Shown: positions 59,113 through 64,000 of the stretch, one piece after another
How the letters are laid out: each line of letters opens with the position of its first letter
How positions within the stretch are numbered: the first letter of the stretch is position 1
Source of the DNA: Stenotrophomonas maltophilia
GTDB taxonomy: Bacteria > Pseudomonadota > Gammaproteobacteria > Xanthomonadales > Xanthomonadaceae
NCBI RefSeq assembly: GCF_002799155.1
Contig: NZ_NERD01000002.1
Location: 3,410,001-3,474,000, forward strand
Direction: 5' to 3'
DNA: 64,000 bases
Position numbers and translations under genes: made by a program
Notes under the pieces: model-generated
What the model was told of the DNA's origin: nothing
Seen by the model: only the letters and a program-made list of their open reading frames with translations
The model's database searches: none

Positions 59113-60417
59113 TCAGACGGAGGCGAGTGCCGGCATGCGGGCCAGGCGCAGCGCCTTGTGGTGGAAGTACAGCAGCGACAACAACAGGCAGGCACCGCCC
59201 AGCAGCGACAGATGGATGACCGCACTGGAGAAGAAACGCACCCACGACAGCTGCAGGCCGGACAATTCGTGGCCGAGCAGGACCAGCACGCTGCCCAGGT
59301 AGCCGAATGCATCGGCCAGGTACATCACGAAGCCGACGTTGCCAGCGACCTTGAAGGTGGCGATCAGGCGTTCGAAGAACACGCAGTTGAACGGCACGTA
59401 GGCCAGGTACAGGCCGAAGCCCACCAGGCCCAGCCACGCCAGCGGATGCAGCATGCCCTCGCGGAACGCCAGCGTGCTCAGTCCTGCAGTGGCCAGGCCG
59501 ATGACCATCAGCGCGTGCAACGCCATCAGGCCGTTGAGGTTGTTGCGGAACCAGGTCAGGCCGGCGGTCAGCGCCAGCACCGCGAACGCCACCGGCGTCT
59601 CGATGGCGGCGAACACGCCGGCGCTGCCACCATAGCCCAGCTCGCGGAACAGCTCGGCCTCGAAGCTGTCGCGGAAGTCGCGGAAGTCGCGGACCACGGT
59701 CAGGCACACATAGCACAGGATCATCAGTGCCAGCCCCGGCAGGAAGCGGCGCACGAAGGCACGGCGCTGCGTGCGATCCATCGGCAGGCGTGGCGAGCGC
59801 TCGCGCAGGTCGGCGGCATCCGGAGCAGGAATGCGTTCGAGCATGCGCACCGACACCAGCAGCAGCGGCAGGAACAGCAACCCGCACAGGAACGGCATCC
59901 AGCACTCGCTCACGCCCTGCAGCAGCAGCCACTTGCCGACCGACTTCACCACGCCGGAGGCCATGATGAAGCTGGAGGCGAGGATCGCACCCATCGCTTC
60001 GGTGGTCCGCCGCCCTTCCAGGTAGCTGAACACCAGGCCCCAGACCATGCCCAGCGGCAAGCCGTTGAGGAACAGGAACGGGATGTTCCAGGGCGCCGGC
60101 ACCAGCGCGAAGCCAAGCAGGGCCAGCCAGGAGATGCCGATCAGGCCCAGCAGCAGGCTGGCGCGGCGCTCGGCGCGCAGTTCGCCGATCACCCGCACGC
60201 CGATGAACTTGCTGCACATGTAGCCCAGCACCTGCGCCACCACCAGCCACACCTTGTAGTCGGCGCCGAACAGGTGCTGGCCATCGAACGATGCGGCGGC
60301 GAATGGCTTGCGGAAGGCGTACATGCACGCATAGGTGGACAGTGCGGCACTGCCGGCGAACACCGTCAGCGCCAGCGGATGCCCCTGCAGCCGCGCCCGC
60401 AGCGAGGGCCGGCTCAT
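59113..60417 (-). CDS. DUF5690 membrane transporter (MFS-like)
   Basis: This 434-aa protein has 12 hydrophobic segments. The start MSRPSLRARLQGHPLALTVF, then FAGSAALSTYACMYAFRKPFAAASFDG, resembles the GlpT/UhpT-like organophosphate transporter N-terminus (MYAFRKPF). GMVWGLVFSYLEGRRTTE and AYVPFNCVFFERLIATFKVAGNVGFVMYLADAFGYLGS are conserved in DUF5690. In this operon an inner-membrane importer for a phosphonate is the natural guess. The start overlaps the stop of the PhnX-like gene by 4 nt. Confidence 0.85.
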   Translation of the reverse strand: MSRPSLRARLQGHPLALTVFAGSAALSTYACMYAFRKPFAAASFDGQHLFGADYKVWLVVAQVLGYMCSKFIGVRVIGELRAERRASLLLGLIGISWLALLGFALVPAPWNIPFLFLNGLPLGMVWGLVFSYLEGRRTTEAMGAILASSFIMASGVVKSVGKWLLLQGVSECWMPFLCGLLFLPLLLVSVRMLERIPAPDAADLRERSPRLPMDRTQRRAFVRRFLPGLALMILCYVCLTVVRDFRDFRDSFEAELFRELGYGGSAGVFAAIETPVAFAVLALTAGLTWFRNNLNGLMALHALMVIGLATAGLSTLAFREGMLHPLAWLGLVGFGLYLAYVPFNCVFFERLIATFKVAGNVGFVMYLADAFGYLGSVLVLLGHELSGLQLSWVRFFSSAVIHLSLLGGACLLLSLLYFHHKALRLARMPALASV

Positions 60418-61103
60418 GCAGCGGCGACCGTGCCGGAACGTGCCAGGCCGAGCAGCGCCGGCAGGCGCTCGAGGTGGTCGATGATGTGGTCCGGACCATG
60501 CGGCAGCAGTTCGGCACGGGTGAACGCGCCAGTGGTGACCGCCACGTTCAGGCCGACACCAGCATTGCGCCCTTCATTGATGTCGACCTCGGTGTCGCCC
60601 ACCTTCACCACCGTCGCGGCATCGTCGACGCTGGTGCGCTGCATCAGTGCCTGGATCATGTAGGGTGCCGGTCGACCCGCCGGCACCTCGTCGCTGGCCA
60701 CCAGCGCATCGATGCGATCCTGCCAGCCGAGCCGCTCGATGATCACCTCGGCGATGTCGCGCGAGAAGCCGGTGTCCAGGCCGATGCGGATGCCGTGCGC
60801 GCGCAGCGTTTCGAACAGGGCCTCGGCACCCGGCAACGGTGCGATGCCCGGCGCATGGCGATAGCACTCAAGCATGCGCGCCACGAAGTCGGCGTGGATC
60901 GGTGCCACGCGCGGGTCGTCCACCGCGGTGCCCAGCAGCCGCGCAATGGCCTGTGGCTTGGGGTAGCCCATCAACGGGCGAACGTCCTCCACGTCGATGG
61001 GGTGGCCGGCGGCGGCCATCGCTTCGGCGAAGGCGCGGGCGACCAGCCCCGGGTCGGCAACGGTGGTTCCGGCGATATCAAGGACGACGAGGCGGTAGCG
61101 CAT
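60414..61103 (-). CDS. PhnX-like HAD hydrolase (phosphonatase-like, TIGR03351)
   Basis: This is a 229-aa HAD hydrolase with a cap domain. The core nucleophile is Asp9 in VVLDIAGTTVAD (the phosphonatase-type DxAGTT motif). Motif III is in PAGRPAPYMIQALMQ and motif IV in VKVGDTEVDINEGRNAGV. In the cap, MGYPKPQAIARLL places Lys49 where PhnX has its Schiff-base Lys (MGxxK), so true C-P cleavage of phosphonoacetaldehyde is possible. It starts at 61103; the candidate operator (61171-61196) lies 68 bp upstream. First gene of a three-gene operon with DUF5690 and the FAD oxidase. Confidence 0.85.
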   Translation of the reverse strand: MRYRLVVLDIAGTTVADPGLVARAFAEAMAAAGHPIDVEDVRPLMGYPKPQAIARLLGTAVDDPRVAPIHADFVARMLECYRHAPGIAPLPGAEALFETLRAHGIRIGLDTGFSRDIAEVIIERLGWQDRIDALVASDEVPAGRPAPYMIQALMQRTSVDDAATVVKVGDTEVDINEGRNAGVGLNVAVTTGAFTRAELLPHGPDHIIDHLERLPALLGLARSGTVAAA

Positions 61104-61170
61104 GGCGGCAGGTGGTGTTGAGCGGAGGTGCCCAGCTTCGCCGCGACCGGCCACACGCTGATGACAGCGC

Positions 61171-61196
61171 CCGGACAGGCCGGTGCACCTGTCTAG
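61171..61196. promoter_or_regulatory. PhnF-type operator candidate, site C (PhnX-like operon)
   Basis: CCGGACAGG-N8-CCTGTCTAG, 26 bp, same architecture as site A. Its right end contains the stop codon (TAG on the minus strand, 61193-61195) of the LysR gene. Confidence 0.65.
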
Positions 61197-62098
61197 CCGT
61201 GCGGCCCCTGCGCTGCCATGTGCCGCACGTGCTCGGCGGCCTGCGCATGCAGCCAGTCGCGGAAGGCGAGGAAGCCACGATGGCTGGCCGAGCGCTGCGG
61301 GTACACCAGCCAATGCGGCCACGCCGTCTTCAGTCGCAGCCTGGACAGCGCGACCAGCTGGCCGGATTCCAGCAGCAGGCGTGCCCGGGTCACCCGTCCG
61401 AGCGCCACGCCTACGCCGTCCAGCGCCGCGCGGTGGTGTGCCTCCGAATCATCCAGCACCGCCACGAAGCGCGGCGGAGGGTTCTGCCCGCTCAGCGCGA
61501 ACCAGGCACCCCATGCGCCGTCGGGATCACCCAACAGCGGCCACTGGTTCAGCGGCACGCGGTCGATGCCGCCCATGCGTTCGATCAGTGCCGGGCTGGC
61601 CATCGGCAGCAGCCACTCGTCGAACAGCGGCTCCACCACCAGGCCCGGCCACTGCCCGCTGCCCAGCCGCAGCGCGGCGTCGAACTGGCGCTGCCGCTCG
61701 AAATCAACCAGGCGTTCACTCGACTGCAGGTTGATCTCGATCTGCGGGTGCTCAGCCACGAAGTGACCCAGCCGCGGCACCAGCCACGCCGACGCCATCG
61801 ACGGCACCGCGCTGATCGTCAGCACGTGCTCGGCGCGTGCGGCATAGGGCTGGAAGGCCTCGTTGATCGCATCCAGATGCGGGCCGACCTGGTCGAGCAG
61901 GCGCTGCCCTTCCAGGGTGAGGGTGACGCCACGCGGCTGGCGGACCAGCAGCGGCTGTCCCAGCCGCTCTTCCAGCTGGCGCATCTGATGGCTGAGCGCG
62001 CTGACGGTCACATTCATCGACGCGGCGGCGCGCGAGAGGTTGCCCAGCCGGGCGGCGGCCACGAAGCCCTGCAGGGCATGGAGCGGAGGGCGGGACAT
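61193..62098 (-). CDS. LysR family transcriptional regulator (GcvA-like)
   Basis: This 301-aa LTTR has a winged HTH at residues 1-62 (LHALQGFVAAARLGNLSRAAASMNVTVSALSHQMRQLEERLGQPLLVRQPRGVTLT) and a PBP2-type effector domain (HVLTISAVPSMASAWLVPRLGHFVAEHP, FDAALRLGSGQWPGL, MASPALIERMGG). The pattern is close to GcvA/AmpR. The start at 62098 is chosen on the HTH. It is divergent from a 47-aa ORF, the usual geometry for an LTTR and its target. It lies upstream of, and in line with, the phosphonate operon. Co-regulation is not shown. Confidence 0.9.
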   Translation of the reverse strand: MSRPPLHALQGFVAAARLGNLSRAAASMNVTVSALSHQMRQLEERLGQPLLVRQPRGVTLTLEGQRLLDQVGPHLDAINEAFQPYAARAEHVLTISAVPSMASAWLVPRLGHFVAEHPQIEINLQSSERLVDFERQRQFDAALRLGSGQWPGLVVEPLFDEWLLPMASPALIERMGGIDRVPLNQWPLLGDPDGAWGAWFALSGQNPPPRFVAVLDDSEAHHRAALDGVGVALGRVTRARLLLESGQLVALSRLRLKTAWPHWLVYPQRSASHRGFLAFRDWLHAQAAEHVRHMAAQGPHG

Positions 62099-62196
62099 CA
62101 GGCTTGAATTCCTCTCAAGGCATGCTTGCGGAAATGTCGCTTTTTGCCTACCCATGCTGCCCGTATCGTGCAATCCACTCAAGTGGAGGCACGCTC

Positions 62197-62340
62197 ATGA
62201 ACATCTACAGCAGCCTGTTGTTCCTGCACGGCCACGTAGCCAACGCCGAGCTGGCACGGCAGCTGGCCAGCCCGTCTGCACCTGCCCCGCAGTGCGCGCG
62301 GCAACCGGCCGCGCCGGTTCAGCCGCCGCGAACCCGTTGA
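62197..62340 (+). CDS. Small protein divergent from the LysR regulator
   Basis: This 47-aa protein begins MNIYSSLLFLHGHVANAELARQL, followed by a Pro/Ala-rich tail ending PPRTR. A strong GGAGG lies 9 nt before the ATG. The ORF is the only one that fits the 250-bp space, and the LTTR-divergent position argues that it is expressed. No family recognised. It ends 7 bp from the 3' end of the convergent GIY-YIG-type gene. Confidence 0.6.
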   Translation: MNIYSSLLFLHGHVANAELARQLASPSAPAPQCARQPAAPVQPPRTR

Positions 62341-62347
62341 ACGCTCC

Positions 62348-62914
62348 TCAACCTGCATACCAGCGTTGGACGTGTTCAGGCAGCCACGGGATCGGATCGA
62401 TATCCAATGCCCGGCAACCGTCGAGGGTGTCACGCAGCGCGCCCTCGCCGGGGCCACCGGGCATCCGCAGGCCTTCCTCTTCTGGAAGCTGCACCGCGGC
62501 CCAGTCGTGCAACCGGTCCATGCGCAGGCGCATCGCCGCCCGCAGCCACGCCTTCAGTGGATAACAGCGATAGCCTTGTTCGCCCAACGCGGCAATCGCA
62601 CGCGACAACGCCGGGTTGGCACCACGTACCCATTCGGTACGACCTCCAGCCTTGTCCTGGACCGTCATCGGCGCCGGTGCGCGGTGCGCCTTGAACGGCG
62701 AACGCAGCTGCAGCTCAAGATCCCGCGCATCACGCTCGCTTTCCGCTTCCACCAGTGCACCGGCGTCGAGGTCGAAGAACTCGAACCAACGCCGGTGCAA
62801 TGCGCCGATGCGTCTGAGCGGATCACGTGAAAAGCCGATCTTGGCGTAGTCCTCCCAGGCACAGGGGAAGACGTAGGCGAAGACACGACCGTCGATGCGG
62901 ATATCCGATTGCAT
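62348..62914 (-). CDS. GIY-YIG-type (T5orf172-like) nuclease-fold protein
   Basis: This is a 188-aa protein. Residues about 8-85 resemble the T5orf172/MUG113 version of the GIY-YIG fold: VFAYVFPCAWEDYAKIGFSRDPLRRIGALHRRWFEFFD (Tyr, KIGFS in the place of YIG, Arg as catalytic) and AESERDARDLELQLRSPFKAHR (Glu of the active site). The C-terminal 100 residues are unassigned. The ATG at 62914 is preferred over an upstream TTG. The target is unknown; no restriction or phage genes nearby. Confidence 0.7.
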   Translation of the reverse strand: MQSDIRIDGRVFAYVFPCAWEDYAKIGFSRDPLRRIGALHRRWFEFFDLDAGALVEAESERDARDLELQLRSPFKAHRAPAPMTVQDKAGGRTEWVRGANPALSRAIAALGEQGYRCYPLKAWLRAAMRLRMDRLHDWAAVQLPEEEGLRMPGGPGEGALRDTLDGCRALDIDPIPWLPEHVQRWYAG

Positions 62915-62956
62915 GTGCGCAGGCTGCCTCGACAACAGCCCGGGTGCAACCGGGCG

Positions 62957-64000
62957 TTACCGTGGACGCTGCAGCGCCTCCTGCACCGCCGCAGCCACGT
63001 CGGTGTTGTCGATGTAGCTGCCGTCGTTCCAGCGCACATGCTGGCGGTAACCGGCATCGACACCCCGCACGCGCTTTGCAAGCAGCTCCGCGCCAGCGCC
63101 CTTTGCCCACAGCGGCACCAGCGCATTGGAATGGTTGCCGGTGGGGCGGAAGCTCATCCCCGGCATGCGCCCACGACCCTTGTTGCGTACCGGCTCGAAG
63201 GCAACGTTCTGTGCATCCGGGCCCATCGGCATGCTGTTGTCGTGGTCGGTGGTGACGATCAGCAGGTTGCGCTCCCAACCACCGTTGCGCTCGATCCATT
63301 CAACCACTGCCGCCACTGCGTCATTGAACTCCACGGTTTCCTCGATCAGGCGGCCGTATTGCGGCTGGTCGCTGCATTGGCCGTAGTGCCATTCGGTACC
63401 GCAGGCGCTGGTATGCGCGGCCCAGTCGGTGGCCCCGCCTTCCACCATCAGGAACAGGCCCTTGGCCGAACGCTGCTGCAGGAACTGCAGCGCGCCACGC
63501 GTCATGGTCGCAAGATCGGGCACGCTGTCGATCTTCCTCACGCCGGAAGGCGTGGCCGCATCCTTGCCCAGCACCTGCAGCTGGCGCGCCTGCTGCAGCG
63601 TATTGGCCACGCGCGGCACGCCAATCAGCGGCCGGTCGGCCGGCAGCGTTCCCTGCGCCAGCGCAGCGAACGCTTCCTTGCTGCGGATAAGGCGCCACGG
63701 CCCCGCCGGGTTGCCGGCAATGGTGCTGCCCGCTTCCAGCTGCTGCCAATCCTGCTGCGACACCCATTCCCACGGGTTCGCGCAGCCCTCGGCCTTCGTC
63801 GCACCGGCACCCTCGTCGCAGGCGCGACCATCGACGCTGTAGCCGGGGCCGCCGGTGCCCATCACCAGGTCCATGTGGCCCTGCGCCAGCATCTGGTGCG
63901 CAATGGCGTGATAGTTGTTGCGCGATGCGTTCTGCGCCGCGAACGCCGCCGGCGTGGCGTGCGCGAACGGTACCGAGGTCACCACGCCGGTGGCCATGCC
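62957..64000 (-). CDS. Alkaline phosphatase family enzyme, C-terminal part (N-terminus outside the window)
   Basis: The frame runs off the right edge; 347 codons are visible. The first visible residues MATGVVTSVPFAHATPAAFAAQ are internal alkaline-phosphatase sequence (KxTGVVTTxxVTHATPA pattern) after the nucleophile Ser, so the true start lies further right. LVMGTGGPGYS, LFLMVEGGATDWAAH (metal-binding), NLLIVTTDHDNSMPMG (Asp-His metal ligands) and PTGNHSNALVP (third-site His) follow. It is likely exported. It should release phosphate from organic esters, in line with the nearby phosphonate genes, though the TGCACCTG-type site is not seen near its visible end. Confidence 0.85.
   Translation of the reverse strand, partial: GMATGVVTSVPFAHATPAAFAAQNASRNNYHAIAHQMLAQGHMDLVMGTGGPGYSVDGRACDEGAGATKAEGCANPWEWVSQQDWQQLEAGSTIAGNPAGPWRLIRSKEAFAALAQGTLPADRPLIGVPRVANTLQQARQLQVLGKDAATPSGVRKIDSVPDLATMTRGALQFLQQRSAKGLFLMVEGGATDWAAHTSACGTEWHYGQCSDQPQYGRLIEETVEFNDAVAAVVEWIERNGGWERNLLIVTTDHDNSMPMGPDAQNVAFEPVRNKGRGRMPGMSFRPTGNHSNALVPLWAKGAGAELLAKRVRGVDAGYRQHVRWNDGSYIDNTDVAAAVQEALQRPR

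Noticed and set aside
62348..62914. Restriction or homing endonuclease
   Set aside because: The GIY-YIG-like fold is only partly matched and no methyltransferase or mobile context exists, so I left it as an unassigned nuclease-fold protein.

Overview
The window is high-GC (roughly two-thirds G+C), densely packed chromosomal DNA from a gammaproteobacterium of the Xanthomonadaceae, most likely the Stenotrophomonas maltophilia complex. That assignment rests on gene content and order and on many GTAG-type palindromic repeats of the SMAG kind. I see no phage, IS element, CRISPR array, rRNA or tRNA. Almost every gene is housekeeping or envelope-related. The accessory flavour comes from intergenic palindromes and from a phosphonate module near the right end.

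Layout. 1-4.9 kb: LPS/envelope glycosyltransferases, with a CDP-glycerol-transferase-like gene (cut by the window edge), a WaaE/KdtX-like GT2, a WaaL-type O-antigen ligase and an ArnT-like GT39. 5-12.7 kb: the def-fmt-rsmB block on the minus strand, divergent from a LysM protein, dprA, smg and two GYF-domain membrane proteins. 12.8-18.7 kb: topA, tsaC, two DUF4124-type secreted proteins, an SDR and a small lipoprotein. 18.7-24 kb: sppA, a MATE exporter, a DUF3106 protein and a membrane-tethered degenerate sigma-factor-like protein. 24-31.8 kb: a DnaA-box cluster, priA, a GST, a NYN-domain protein, NDH-2, small proteins, two tandem glycine aptamers and a TRIC-family channel gene. 32-37.5 kb: a DAHP synthase preceded by a complete aromatic-codon attenuator, then a marR/HEAT-repeat/small-gene operon, a serine hydrolase and a 2OG-Fe(II) oxygenase-like protein. 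37.5-48.3 kb: groESL with a CIRCE operator, a secreted nuclease, cutA-dsbD-tlpA, a 745-bp repeat island and a PepSY/flavodoxin/FNR reductase. 48.3-53.1 kb: a chemoreceptor, an arylamine N-acetyltransferase, a VOC protein and a solute-binding-like protein.

53.2-61.2 kb is the most system-like region. It holds a TonB-dependent receptor, phnM, a PhnF-type GntR regulator, a TIGR03364-type FAD oxidoreductase, a DUF5690 transporter and a PhnX-like HAD hydrolase. Two promoters here carry the same 26-bp dyad (half site CTAGACAGG, 8-bp spacer), and a partial copy lies in front of phnF/phnM. I read this as a PhnF-controlled phosphonate uptake and degradation module that works without a C-P lyase core in this window. 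The right end holds a LysR regulator, a 47-aa protein, a GIY-YIG-type protein and a truncated alkaline phosphatase.

Regulatory RNA and DNA are unusually readable. They include a trp-type attenuator whose leader peptide has six consecutive aromatic codons, a tandem glycine riboswitch, CIRCE, inverted DnaA boxes beside the priA promoter, a MarR palindrome and a Fur-like site. In seven genes the TAG stop codon is supplied by a GTAG-type repeat. In one case a single hairpin stops two convergent genes.
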